DNA from: Armadillidium nasatum
Taxonomy: Eukaryota; Arthropoda; Malacostraca; Isopoda; Armadillidiidae
Direction of reading: 5' to 3'
NCBI GenBank assembly: GCA_009176605.1
Contig: SEYY01023392.1
Span: 97,501-117,500, forward strand
DNA: 20,000 nucleotides
Shown: positions 1 to 12,393 of the stretch, piece by piece
Layout: every line of letters starts with the position of its first letter
How positions within the stretch are numbered: the first letter of the stretch is position 1
Program-made: the position numbers and the translations under genes
Notes under the pieces: generated by a model
Seen by the model: the letters and a program-made list of their open reading frames with translations, nothing else
Told to the model about the DNA's origin: nothing
Databases searched by the model: none

Positions 1-151
1 TTAAAGAATAGATAGGCAAAATTCGAGGCTGGGAACGAATTAATCCATTTTTAGTTAATTCCTATGGGAAAAAATTATTCGATATTCGTCTTTTTCGATA
101 TTCGTCATCTCCTCAGGAACGGATTAATGACGAATATTGGAGTTCCACAGT
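1..151. repeat. MITE-like interspersed repeat, right end
   Basis: This moderately GC-richer stretch contains repeated and inverted copies of short motifs: TTCGATATTCGTC and CGATATTCGTC on the + strand, then GACGAATATTGGAGTTCCAC, which reads back into the same words on the other strand. GGAACGGATTAAT near 117 also resembles GGAACGAATTAATCC near 32. The end, read outward on the minus strand, is CTGTGGAACTCC, a common terminal form of short non-autonomous repeats in invertebrate genomes, and it is followed by TATA, which would fit a TA target duplication. The left end lies outside the window. The repeat family is an inference from pattern only. Confidence 0.45.
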
Positions 152-1149
<998 letters not shown>

Positions 1150-1439
1150 TGATGGGACGTTTATTATCATCATCATCAGCGTTAATTTTCTGACAATTAA
1201 TTTTGTCGATTAATTTACATATATTGGTTTATAAATATCTCTGTTACACCTTTTTCCATTAAGTGAAAGGCTGCTTAGTAGTGGGGGCCAAATATACATT
1301 TGAACACAAAACCAAACCCCAAAAGCTGGAGAAAAATTTGTTTTGCATCATAATTTAAGAGCTCTAAATTTAAAGTAATATAACTTCGCATATCTGTCCA
1401 TGTTTTCATATTAAAATTTTTAAAATCAATGTTCTGAAG

Positions 1440-1907
1440 ATATTAAATGGCGTCCCACTCTCTCTCGGTCCCAGATATGCACTTACAAATGCCAAAGTAT
1501 TAGTCAGAAGTTAATAAAATATGTATATGAACATCTTCAATGAGTTGGTAAATCATTTGGATAACAAGGAACTCTGTACTATCTAATTTTAGCAGGATGG
1601 CGTCATTTGCCACACGTTCAAGGTTAGCATGTATGAAATTAAGCCCTCCTTTGAAGATGGGTAATTTCCAAGGGACTTTGATAACCAAGATCGCTTACCT
1701 TTCCTACTGGAGATATTCTTATGGGGCATGTTGAAAGGGAAAGTGTTTCGTAACAAACCACGTACTCTCATACAACTGAAAGATAATATTTGTCAGACAA
1801 TTGACGCTGTGACTCCCAATATCTTGGCAGCGGCATTTCATAACATGGAAAAGTGTGTGCAGGTATGCCTTGATGCTAATGTCGATCACTTCCAACACTT
1901 AATGTGA
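1440..1907 (+). pseudogene. Mariner-type transposase, decayed C-terminal half
   Basis: One + frame, starting near 1440 and ending at TGA 1905-1907, resembles the C-terminal half of an arthropod mariner-like (DDE) transposase. In order I see a region like the family's ERY..L segment (1521-1580), QDGVICHT at 1593-1616 for the family's QQDGATCHT box holding the second catalytic Asp, then LEIFLWGMLKGKV from 1707 for LDYFLWG..K.KV. A helical tail follows, rich in conserved spacing (NKPRTLIQLKDNI; NMEKCVQVCLDAN) and ending in HFQHLM. Stop codons interrupt it at 1512-1517, 1584-1586, 1590-1592 and 1662-1664. The third catalytic Asp position, before FLWG, reads Glu, and the N-terminal helix-turn-helix part is not seen. 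It cannot encode active transposase. The minus-strand ORFs here are shadows. Family assignment is from remembered motifs; clear terminal inverted repeats were not found. Confidence 0.8.
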
Positions 1908-2193
1908 TATCAGCATGATTCTCACACACCAAGGTTTGTTCGTGGCAAGTTTTATTAACATGACCACTACTTTGATATCTTTAAGAATATATCTGTGGTG
2001 GAGAGCGAGTGGGGCACACTATTTATTAAAATGACATGTATTTGAATAAAGAATGAAGAAAAGACAATTTAATTCTTCCTTATTATAAAATTGTTAAATT
2101 TATTAAAATATTGAAAATTTTCAAAATGTACTTTTTCAGTTTCATTGTCATTGAAATTTGCTAGTCTTCATCATCAAAAAATTCTTAATTGTC

Positions 2194-2195
<2 letters not shown>

Positions 2196-2254
<59 letters not shown>
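2196..2254. repeat. (TA)n microsatellite, array 2
   Basis: A pure TA array of 59 bp, the shortest of the long arrays here, preceded by GTCCC and followed by GTTTTGAGGG. Confidence 0.97.
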
Positions 2255-2257
<3 letters not shown>

Positions 2258-2399
2258 TTGAGGGAATATTTGTTCCAACTATCTTGTCCCTTATGGATTT
2301 GATATGTGGATATAAAAGTTCTAAAACGTAAGAGGATTAAGATTTTAAAATTGAAAAGCTTGCGAAGTAATGTGAGGATTAAGAAAAATTACGGATTAG

Positions 2400-2519
<120 letters not shown>

Positions 2520-3012
2520 TGGTTAATATTCATTATGTACGAAATGAACAAGAAGGAACAGAAAAGCTTTTTGTTCGGTAAAGGTAATTATAAATTCAGT
2601 AGTGAGGGAGAAAAAGGGGGAAAAGTTAATTGTGTTTTTGAACTAATTTCTTAAGGCAGGAATTTCAATGTTTTTGTTTACTAAATTCCCTTAAATCATT
2701 TACATTAAGCTTTGATATTTAAACATACATTTTCTGTTTTCTTTCTGGATGCTAGTTTGTTTTTTTATCAATTAAATTTATTTTGCTAATATAGTAAGTC
2801 TTTGATCTTTTGATTTGTATTTATTTATCTAATATATTTATATTTCATTATTGAAATTTTCTGTTAGCTGATGTAAAATAAGTTCTTTAATAAGAAGCTG
2901 AGGAAATAATCAGCTTTAAAGAATTTTTTTTTTATATAAAATTTAATAATTAATAATTTATAATTATTACAATTACGTATTACTATTATCATTGTTATAG
3001 TAAATATTAACA

Positions 3013-3049
3013 TAACAAATTGTCCATGGGAATCCCATGGAGTTTGTTA
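3013..3049. repeat. Interrupted palindrome around CCATGGGAATCCCATGG
   Basis: The core TCCATGGGA-A-TCCCATGGA (3023-3041) is a perfect 9-bp inverted repeat with a single central base. Outer arms TAACAAA (3013-3019) and TTTGTTA (3043-3049) also pair, separated from the core by TTG on the left and G on the right. It could form a cruciform or a stem of 16 pairs. Confidence 0.85.
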
Positions 3050-3068
3050 GGTCTTCATTGAGCTGTGA

Positions 3069-3103
3069 TTACCTTGAACAATTTACTCATATTTTCAAGG
3101 TAA
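3069..3103. repeat. 10-bp inverted repeat with 15-nt loop
   Basis: TTACCTTGAA (3069-3078) pairs perfectly with TTCAAGGTAA (3094-3103). An alternative pairing, AATTTAC (3080-3086) with GTAAATT (3100-3106), overlaps it. It lies 20 bp after the palindrome at 3013-3049. No known RNA family is recognised. Confidence 0.8.
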
Positions 3104-3384
3104 ATTGAAATAAAATGGTTAAGCACATCTATAAATAGTACTGAATATAATGTTATTGTATGTTCCATTGTAGTAAATTCTATTTAAATTGTATCTGCTG
3201 AAAACTAGAATTGTGTGCTATTTAGTTATTATATTAAATTATGTTAAAAGTAATATGGTAATGGAGAAACATCCTTGAAATTTCTTTTTATTTTTTTTTT
3301 TTTTTTATATTTTATATTTTCATTTTTTTTTTATTGTTTGAATATAGTAAACATTTATGTAATAAAAATTATCATGTGTAATGA

Positions 3385-4380
<996 letters not shown>

Positions 4381-4385
4381 TGAAG

Positions 4386-4745
4386 TCAAAGGAAGTTGGG
4401 AAAACAGATAAAGGGAGTATGCATTAGCTTTATTGGTAGAGTACATGTAAGACTGAGCATAGAGGTTTAGTCTGAAGTCAGAGAGTTGGACAGAGAAAGG
4501 ATGAGAATGTGTAGAGAGGAGTGTCGCATGAGCTCTTCAGATTGTAGGAGGTATGCAGTGGGAGAGTTCAGAAAAGCAATTTTAGTTAAAATAGGGATAA
4601 TATGGAGAGAGTGACGCAATAGTTCGATGAATAGAAATAGACTGGAGATTCGAGAGAGAAGGAGTGTTGATGAGATGAAAAGCCCTAGACTCCACCTTTT
4701 TAAGAAGAGCTCTAAGAGTGGAACCACCCCAGATACTTTTTCAGT
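4386..4745 (-). pseudogene. Jockey-like LINE, RT C-terminal fragment (third copy)
   Basis: Read on the minus strand, this resembles the region after the RT palm domain of jockey-type non-LTR retrotransposons. It contains an IWGGST-like stretch (minus strand, about 4725-4740), then LKKVESRAFHLIN, LSNLQSISIHRTIASLS and a degenerate C-terminal tail (LSHCIPP, then HPFSVQLSDFRLN in a shifted frame). This matches the order in the + strand copy at 11259-12393 (LDRVESKSK, LRRDVGALSLF and PPPLRCRF). The longest open frame is 4467-4727, but the homology signal switches frame, so it is broken. The endonuclease and RT catalytic boxes are absent. It is more diverged than the copies at 11.3 and 16.5 kb and probably belongs to a related but different subfamily. 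Confidence 0.65.
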
Positions 4746-5574
4746 TATTCTGTGTAAGAGCTGAGTATCGTACCCTTTGTGTCTTCAGCCACTTCCTTGT
4801 TGATCTGAACACTTCGTCTTTTGAAACTTTTTAAAAATAAATTTTGCCACAGTGTTACAGTGTGACGTTCGTTGTATGATTCTATTGCAACCTTGTAACT
4901 GCTTCATGACCCAGCCATTAGTATGATTTCAATTTGTTGTTCTTTCATCAAACATCTTTTAAAGTTATCTGAAAAATAAAGTATGAAATCATTTTACAAC
5001 CATGTGTATGGTTACGTATTGCCAACCCTTTAAATATATATATATAATTGCTATGTTAAATGATGCAAGTAAAATATTGAGCATATATGGTAATAGAACG
5101 CAGTTTAATTCTTATTAATTAACTTTTGAGATGCTAAGGTTTCCTTCATCTTTTTTCACTATTTAAAAATTTGAATTTATTTGCAACCATATTTGAAATT
5201 TTCTCTTTACATTGAAGAAAACTTATATTAAGCTATTTGTTTATTTGTTACTTGGAAACTTCATCATTTTGTTCTTGAAACTCTGTTTAAGACAATTTTA
5301 CTTGCTTTAAAAACAGGGTCACAGAGACGAAGCGAAACAGTTGTGGATAGAGTCAGAGCAGGGAAATTTTTTTTTTTTTTTTTTTTGCTATTTACATTTC
5401 GGAGTCTGTAACCGGAGCCAGCAATATTATTTATTAGTTCTGTAGTCCTTTTTAAGAGTATTGGAATTGAACATTGCTAATGACTTCATCCATTGATGCA
5501 TCTATTACTTTTAAGTCATAATTTATTCTTTGTGAACGTTTCAGTTAACTAAAAGGATATTTATTTTTTTATAG
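4746..5574. other. AT-rich stretch upstream of exon A, probably intron
   Basis: No coding signal. It includes a 20-T run at 5367-5386 inside a slightly GC-richer patch (5318-5430) that I could not assign. The last 20 bases before 5575 are pyrimidine-rich (TTTATTTTTTTATAG) and form the acceptor of exon A, so at least the right part should be intron if the gene call is correct. Confidence 0.5.
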
Positions 5575-5821
5575 GTACTCTGGAAAGCAGTGCGGGAACG
5601 TGGTGGCCGGAGTGTCTGCTTCTTCGTCATCAGGTGGCGGAGGGACGGCGGCCGTCAGACGTTCTCCACGATATTCTTCACAACAGGGGTTGCACCAGAA
5701 AGTTTCAAGTTTTTATAATCCACCCACGATCTCATTAGCGTCAGGAAGATCAAGGCGTTATCACCATCACCATTTTCATCACCACCTTCATACCAAATTG
5801 AATCAGAGTCCTAAAATTAAG
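5575..5821 (+). CDS. Internal exon A of an unrecognised Ser/His/basic-rich protein
   Basis: A GC-rich island of 247 bp in AT-rich DNA. It is preceded by a polypyrimidine tract and AG (5573-5574) and followed by a donor, AAG|GTATTT (GT at 5822-5823). The open frame starts with the last base of a split codon (G5575) and reads 82 full codons, beginning YSGKQCGNVV, then a Ser/Gly run (ASSSSGGGG), a basic RRSPRYSSQQ segment, FYNPPTISLASGRSRR, a His cluster (YHHHHFHHHLH) and QSPKIK at the end. Acceptor phase is 2 and donor phase is 0, and the latter matches exon B. The frame stays open past the donor for 84 nt, but into AT-rich Lys/Phe noise. No signal peptide, membrane segment or known domain is visible; the composition suggests an intrinsically disordered, possibly phosphorylated region. 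I do not recognise the gene. Both gene ends lie outside the window. Confidence 0.7.
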
Positions 5822-6141
5822 GTATTTAAAAAGTTTTTAAAAAGGAAAAAAAAATTTTTTTTTGTTTCTATTGATACTTTTTTTTTTTTTTATACAAAAT
5901 GTTAAGGTGAATGTTTATATTTAATAGATTACTAGATTCATTAATTTATCTATATATGGATAACTGATTTTTAATTATATTTATACTGTATATATACTGA
6001 TAGCTGAAAAATTAAGTTGCATAAAACTACATGTCTTTGCATTACAACAAGAAACAGATAAATGTTATACGGATCTTCTAAAATGTGTAATCAAAACACC
6101 AGATAGATAACAAAATTTCACAAACTGTAAACCAAGACACC

Positions 6142-6143
<2 letters not shown>

Positions 6144-6172
<29 letters not shown>
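6144..6172. repeat. Poly(T) tract
   Basis: Twenty-nine consecutive T, followed by C and seven more T, then a long pyrimidine-rich stretch to about 6225. It could be the reverse of an old retroposon A-tail, but no identifiable retroposon body adjoins it. Confidence 0.9.
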
Positions 6173-7666
6173 CTTTTTTTCTTTATTTTCTTTACCCTCT
6201 TCCTCTTATTTTTCTCCTATTTCTTCAAAATTAAGCAGAGATAATGTGTCTTTATCTGTATCTCTAAGGAGATATTAAGATGAATATAAAAATTTTATGA
6301 TTAGCTTATTTTGCAATAGATAATTTTAGAATTTTGCAATAGATATAATAAACATGAGTTTTAATGTCAATAATAATAAAAATTTACTCTTCTATGTTGG
6401 GAAATTTTTTTTTTTTTTTTAATGTAAATTTTTCTATCTACATTTATATAATTTTTTACATGCAGATAATTATGTAAAAACTGTTTAAAAATATGTCTTT
6501 TACCAAAAATTTGGGTATTTTATAAATAATGTTAAAAGGATATGCATTTTTAAGTAATAATTTTTATTCTAAAAAGGAGGAAAAATATTTGTAGTTTTTG
6601 CCAAACCCCACCCCCACCCCTTCCTTATAAAGTCTTAAATTATCATAGAAATTATGAGTCAAAAGATTTAAATAATCTGAAACAATAAAAATCATTTATT
6701 TTACTTTAAAATAAAAGTCGTCTAAATAGATGACCCTTAAATTACATCGCTTCCAAAAACTTAAAAATAAAAATAGCAAAACCATGTAACCTTATTTATT
6801 AATGAGATTCTTAAGTACCATTTGTAATAGTTTTAACTATTAATTTGTCAAGTTGCTCAGGTTTACATAAAATTTGAAATAAGAATATATTCACCCAAAG
6901 TAGTTGTAGAGATGAAATTGTCATTTAAAAAGTAAGTTTTGACAAATATGACTCAAACTGGAAAATACCCAAAGGGAAATAATAAATATTGTAAAAAATT
7001 TATGATTCAGAATCGAATCATAATTAAGAGTAATTTACATTATTCCTTAAAGTTTTCTGTAATGTTTTGTTGCAAAACAATGAACTTCAAGAAATTCTCA
7101 TTAATTGTTTAAGAAAATTTGCCTTGCTATTTATAGTTTCTATTTAGTATATTTTGACTTGAAAAATTGTATGCGTTTCTAATATTTTTGCTTTTTAAAT
7201 AACACCTTAAAACAATTCAGAGAACAATTTGAAAAATGGATTAGGTTTCAGGATTGATCAACGAGAACTGTCTTGTGTCAGCAGGTGAAAATCAGCTTGT
7301 CCCAAAAGATTTTTAATAATTACTCAAAATGTAATATTAATCATCTTTTTTTATTTTGAGAAATTTTTTAAGTTTTTTGCCATATTCTGGTCGTCTGTTT
7401 TTTTGAGTTATAGATTTTCTCTGAGTTTTTATTCAAGTTTAAAAACTGAATGAAATTATACTTTTTAAAGTTCTTACTGGTTTTTTTTTTTTTCAATTTT
7501 ATTATGTAACTTCTTTGATTTGAATGCCAAATCACAATTGCTTAAGAGATTATATAGGATTACGCTTTTATTTTTATAATCAATAAATTTCATTGGATCT
7601 ATTAAACATAAAGTTTATTGTTTAAACCAATGGTTCTCCAACTTTTTATTTATACTGTACGCACAT

Positions 7667-8321
7667 TGTTGTATAATTGTTTACTAGTCATAAGATGAAA
7701 TATTGAGATATTGAACTGTGCACAGGGACCGACCGGGGTTGGAATTTTGCTGGAGCCAGGACAAGTCTCCCAAATTTGGCAGGGGACAGGGTTGCCTAAA
7801 ATTTTTAAAGAGGTCAAAGCACTGAAAATTTAGGTTAAAATTAGATATAAGTGTAATTGAGATTAATATAATTCTAAGGAAGGAGTAGAATAGCCAACAT
7901 TCATTTAAATTAATGATTATATGCTTTTTTATAGGGGAAAAAAATTTTTCAAAAAATTACAGATTTTGTATATATATAAAAAAAAAGTTTGAAAAAATTA
8001 CCAAAATTTTGAAAAATATTCTCCTGATTCATAATAGTGAACTGGTTTACTTAGGTCGTTTAAGTTTGAAAAAATGTAAGATATAAAATTATCACTGCCC
8101 TCTGTTCCTGAACATTTCACTCCCCCCAAATTCTAAAACTTTTGATATAAATGTTCAGAAGATTGTTATAGTGAATAGTGATTTAAATGAATGAAATTGT
8201 CTGTTTCCTTTTTTATGTTGCATTCATTTTGCCCCACCCAATATGTAACGAAGGAATAATGGAATTAAAATTTTAATATTCTTATAACTGTGTGGTTTTT
8301 TCTCCTTCCTAAGAAACTACA
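7667..8321 (+). repeat. 5' LTR-like repeat, interrupted
   Basis: TGTTGTATAATTGTTTACTAG (7667 onward) to GATATTGAACT matches the start of the repeat at 8717 almost base for base. The far part, from about 8245 (ATGTAACGAAGG) through TCTCCTTCCTAAGAAACTACA (ending 8321), matches the end of the 8717-8861 copy. Between about 7725 and 8240 lies some 515 bp without counterpart in the other copy, so this repeat has an insertion or the other has a deletion. TG...CA ends fit an LTR. Confidence 0.55.
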
Positions 8322-8500
8322 AGTTATCTGGACAATAGCTGCAAGAACAAGAAGACAGCAGGATGAAGTGGTAGATGAAACTTGCTGAGAAGAAAGCTAG
8401 TTAAAAACTACAAGCTATCTGGATTAGAACGGGCAAGAGCAGAAAATTAGCAGGAGAGGCATGAACAGAAAAGGAAACAGTTGCTGAAGAAAAGAACAGA
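8314..8500 (+). repeat. Imperfect tandem duplication, ~91-bp period
   Basis: AAACTACAAGTTATCTGG (8314) is repeated 91 bp later as AAACTACAAGCTATCTGG (8405). The purine-rich sequence that follows is also similar in both (GCAAGAACAAGAAGACAGCAGGA against GCAAGAGCAGAAAATTAGCAGGA; TTGCTGAGAAGAAAG against TTGCTGAAGAAAAG). It lies just inside the 5' LTR-like repeat, at the start of the internal region of the putative LTR element. Confidence 0.7.
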
Positions 8501-8716
8501 CTGGTTTGAGAAATTTTGCATCAGAGTGGAAAAATGAATTAGCATGAGAACTTCAAGAGAGCCGTGAAGAGGACCACAAAAGGGGGTGATGTTAGTTTTT
8601 AGAATTTGGGCTCTGGAATAGGACCACAAGAGAGAGGTGATAAGTTTTGGAATGTCGAGAAGAAACGCGGGAGGCAATTGGAGATTGTCAGCCTTGATCT
8701 TGAGTTCAGGGGGGCG

Positions 8717-8861
8717 TGTTGTATAATTGTTTGCTAGTCATAAATTGAGATATTGAACTCCGCATGTAACAAGAGTTAATATATTTGCTGTGTACATAAT
8801 TTTTTTGAATAATTAAACAGCTTATAATTGTATGGTTTATTCTCCTTCCCAAGAAACTAGA
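8717..8861 (+). repeat. 3' LTR-like repeat with adjacent polypurine tract
   Basis: This 145-bp repeat starts TGTTGTATAATTG and ends near AAGAAACTAGA, paralleling the copy that starts at 7667. It is preceded by AGGGGGGCG (8708-8716), a good polypurine tract for second-strand priming in LTR retrotransposons. The internal region (8322-8716) is purine-rich and has no gag or pol signature. With its two LTRs it would be a TRIM-like, non-autonomous LTR element on the + strand. No 5-bp target duplication could be confirmed (CACAT on the left, CTTGT on the right). Confidence 0.55.
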
Positions 8862-9941
8862 CTTGTTGTGATAATTTGTTTTGATTGTGTAAGAATAATT
8901 TCTGGCCACACGCAGATATTTACTTGGACAATGGAGGAGAATTATCATAGCCTTTTCAAGTATTATTTTATCTTTGATGATGCATGTGAATTTGGCAATC
9001 AATTGGTTTGTTTCTAGTAGTGGCTTTCATGTACCTCCAGGGGTCCTTGGACAAGTTTGAAAAGTAGTGATTTAGGCTATATCCTGAAAATCAAGTGTCT
9101 TATGGTTAGAAACTAAAATTAAAAAAGTTAGTAGTTTTGTAGTGTTCTGATTTTCTCTCCATTTTAAAACTTAAACTGCTTGAAACTATCAAAAATATTT
9201 GTTACTCAAGTGAAAATTCTAAACAACGTTCTTCAGCCAGCATATTTTAACAATGATCAAACAGCTTGAGACCAAAATTTAACAATAATACATTGATAAA
9301 GGGAATTTTGTTTATAGAGAGTGTAGAGTAAGTTTGTAACTCTGAAACCCTGGAAAATAATTCCTCTTCTTTTTCACCTTTGATTGAAGGATTTAAATGT
9401 ATTATGGCTTGCAACTGATGTGGAAATTTGCTTTTTCTTTATGAAATACCTTTATGGAAGTACTAATCAGTAGATTAAGACTGCAAATAATTATATAAAA
9501 AATAAAATTAGGAAAGAGAACCTATTAGAAGCAGCAGTGTAAAGAAAACTGGAAAAAGGGTGAAGGAAACTTAGGTTAAATAAAACTCCCTAAAATTATT
9601 GGCCCTCATTAACTCAATAAATAACAAATGGCGAAGTTATTAAATCACATGAAAGGTTTTACTATAGTGATATTTTTTCTTAATTTTCTTATTTAATTAT
9701 AGTCGTCATATATAATAAATTTATTATTTATTTAATATATTATTTTTTCACACAGAATATGTAACATATGTTAAGTTATATTAAGAAGGTCCGTGTTCTC
9801 AATTATTCAGTACATATGCCATGACACTTTTAGAAAGATGTAAATTAAAATGGGGTCTTTAATTATATATGGATTTCAGTATATAAACTTATTTAATGCT
9901 AAATAGTATTTCATTGGAGCAATAATAATTTTATTTTACAG

Positions 9942-10269
9942 GTAACCAAGCCTGGTGGAAGTTCCTGTTCACAAAAGACATTCCCAGTAGATAAGTCAGC
10001 TGAATCATCAGGTGTTACAAGTCCTTTGAAAACCTCAAAACTATCCGATTTGAACCTCATAAACATCTCGTCGTCGTCATCATCTCCGTCTGTCTCTTCT
10101 AGTCTACCCTTGACGTCACCCCCACCTTACGCAACGAGGTCGTCAGCGACTCTTATTGTAAGCAGCGTTAATAATAGTAGTAGCAGTAGCAGCGCAAATT
10201 CCAATCCACTCCAACGCCATACTAGGAGCCCGCGTCGTAACCGGATGAGTATGGGGCAGAAAGTTACAA
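9942..10269 (+). CDS. Internal exon B of the same unrecognised Ser-rich protein
   Basis: A GC-richer 328-bp exon with acceptor TTATTTTACAG|G (AG 9940-9941) and donor ACAA|GTAAGG (GT 10270-10271). Starting in phase 0, exactly as exon A ends, it reads 109 codons plus one base (phase 1 donor): [14 protein letters not shown], then [15 protein letters not shown], a Ser/Pro/Thr-rich run (about codons 42-100 with several homoserine tracts), and a basic stretch, [14 protein letters not shown], near the end. Codons in the Ser runs are mixed (TCG, TCA, TCT, AGT, AGC), which favours a real protein over a raw trinucleotide expansion. No folded domain or catalytic motif is visible. Together the two exons give about 190 residues of disordered, basic/Ser-rich protein. 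If translation ran past the donor it would enter Tyr-Ile repeats, which supports the splice call. Confidence 0.72.
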
Positions 10270-10273
10270 GTAA

Positions 10274-11258
<985 letters not shown>

Positions 11259-12393
11259 GAACATTAATGCTTTGACAGGGTATGGCATGCGTCGCTGCTC
11301 TCCAAGCTCCCTTCCTTTGGGTTTCCTCCTTCCCTTTTGCTTACTCTTGTCTAGTTTTCTTTCAGATCGTTCCATTTCGGCTCTTGTAGATGGGGTGACC
11401 TCTTCCTCTTTTTCTGTTAACTGTGGTGTTCCTCAGGGTTCTGTTTTATCTCCAACTTTATTATTACTTTTCATTAACGATCTTCTCAACTGCACTTCTA
11501 ACTCTGTTCACTCTAATGCTGAAGACTCAACTCTACATTCTTCCACTCATTTCAAATCTGCTCCCTCTTTTGCTTCTAGAGTTGCTTCTCGTCTTCAACT
11601 TTCCAATTCTATTCTTGGCGATCTGGATGGGATTTCATGGTGGGGTCATAGCAATCTTGTGAAATTCAACTCTTTAAAAGCTCAACTTATATCAAAAACA
11701 CCTCCCAACTTTCCTATCCTCTTCGATGGCTCTCACGTCTCACCCGTAAATAACATTAACATTCTTGGTATAAACATAAACAATAAACTGTCTTGGAAAC
11801 CGTATATCACAATGGTTGCAATAGCAGCACCCAAGAAGCTGGGAGTTCTATTCAGGTTGCGAGAATTTTTTTCTTCTGAGCAGTTATCCGTCCTTGTATG
11901 GAGTACTGTTCTCACATCTGGGGGGGCTCAGGCTCCTCCTCTCTTCTGGATAGGGTTGAGTCTAAATCTAAAATATTATTAAACTGTCCCCTACTTTCAA
12001 ACTCTCTTGACCCCCTATCTCTGCGACGTGACGTTGGCGCACTATCTCTTTTCTAAAGGTACTTCAATGGCATGTGCTCGAAATTGGACTCTCGCATTCC
12101 TCCACCTTTGCGTTGTCGTTTCACATGGGGTGGCCTGCTTCGCACGAATTTTGTTTGGATGTGGGAAACCCCAGGCTAGCCCGTTGTGGTGCCTCCTACT
12201 TTCCAGCCACCTTTGTTCTGTTGAACTCTCTATCATCATCTATTTTTCCTCCTGCATTTTATCTTGCACACTTCAAGGCTTCCGACTGTGCCCACCTGAG
12301 GGATGTGTGTTTGAGTGTGTTTTCTTCCTCTGTGTGCCCCCTCCTTGAAAAGTGCTCTTCCAATGAGCGGTGGCGATCTGAAAAAAAAGGGAA
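11259..12393 (+). pseudogene. Jockey-like LINE, 5'-truncated reverse transcriptase (copy A)
   Basis: The homology begins within RT block A (FDRVWHASLLSKLPSFGFPP in the frame starting 11271), shifts frame near 11351, and continues as the open frame to 11982. There it holds RSISALVDG, the block B motif GVPQGSVLSPTL (11425-11460), FINDLL and a mutated catalytic box, NAED (11515-11526), where family members have FADD. The thumb/C-terminal part is spread over shifted frames: an IWGG-like region, LDRVESKSK, LRRDVGALSLF, PPPLRCRFTWGG, then PATFVLLNSLSSSIFPPAF and FKASDCAHLRDV at 12217-12316. There are at least three frameshifts and a lost first catalytic Asp. Such proteins normally reverse-transcribe their own RNA at a nicked target; this copy cannot. 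The endonuclease and first half of the RT are missing, as in typical 5' truncation. It shares roughly nine in ten bases with the minus-strand copy at 16.5 kb over the compared part. Confidence 0.88.

Larger units (their letters stand above)
7628..9069. mobile_element. hAT-like DNA transposon remnant (non-autonomous)
   Basis: The left end CAATGGTTCTCCAACTTTTT (7628-7647) closely resembles the common hAT terminal sequence CAGTGGTTCTCAAACTTTTT. The right end, read on the minus strand from 9069, is CACTACTTTTCAAACTTGTC, an inverted and diverged version. Next to it, CCAAGGACCCCTGG also recalls hAT subterminal sequence. The 8 bp outside each end are GTTTAAAC (7620-7627) and ATTTAGGC (9070-9077); they agree at 5 of 8 positions and all three differences are A/G transitions, as expected for an aged 8-bp target duplication. 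No transposase is recognised. Most of the interior is taken up by an LTR-like element (7667-8861). The ends are seen in the sequence; the family name is inference. Confidence 0.55.
5822..9941 (+). other. Intron between exons A and B (4.1 kb)
   Basis: It begins GTATTT and ends in TTATTTTACAG (AG at 9940-9941). The codon phase is 0 at both sides, so removing it keeps a single open frame. It contains T homopolymer runs (5878-5892, 6144-6172, 6407-6420, 7482-7493) and a hAT-like element at 7628-9069 with an LTR-type element inside. The stretches 5822-7627 and 9070-9941 hold nothing else that I can recognise. Confidence 0.65.

Noticed and set aside
1500..1771. Two minus-strand ORFs
   Set aside because: They are shadows of the + strand transposase remnant, whose motifs are recognisable in one continuous + frame.
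5318..5430. GC-richer patch around the T20 run considered as an exon or SINE
   Set aside because: An acceptor-like AAAACAG precedes it, but no usable donor follows, and neither tRNA-like A/B boxes nor an open frame across the T run could be supported.
8447..9017. ORFs of 61-98 codons on both strands (8447-8677, 8706-9002, 8832-9017)
   Set aside because: They overlap LTR-like and hAT-like noncoding repeat sequence, show no motif, and do not correspond to each other across repeat copies.
10111..10118. Full CRE palindrome TGACGTCA in exon B
   Set aside because: It lies inside coding sequence (Leu-Thr-Ser codons) and is a single site, so chance is sufficient explanation.
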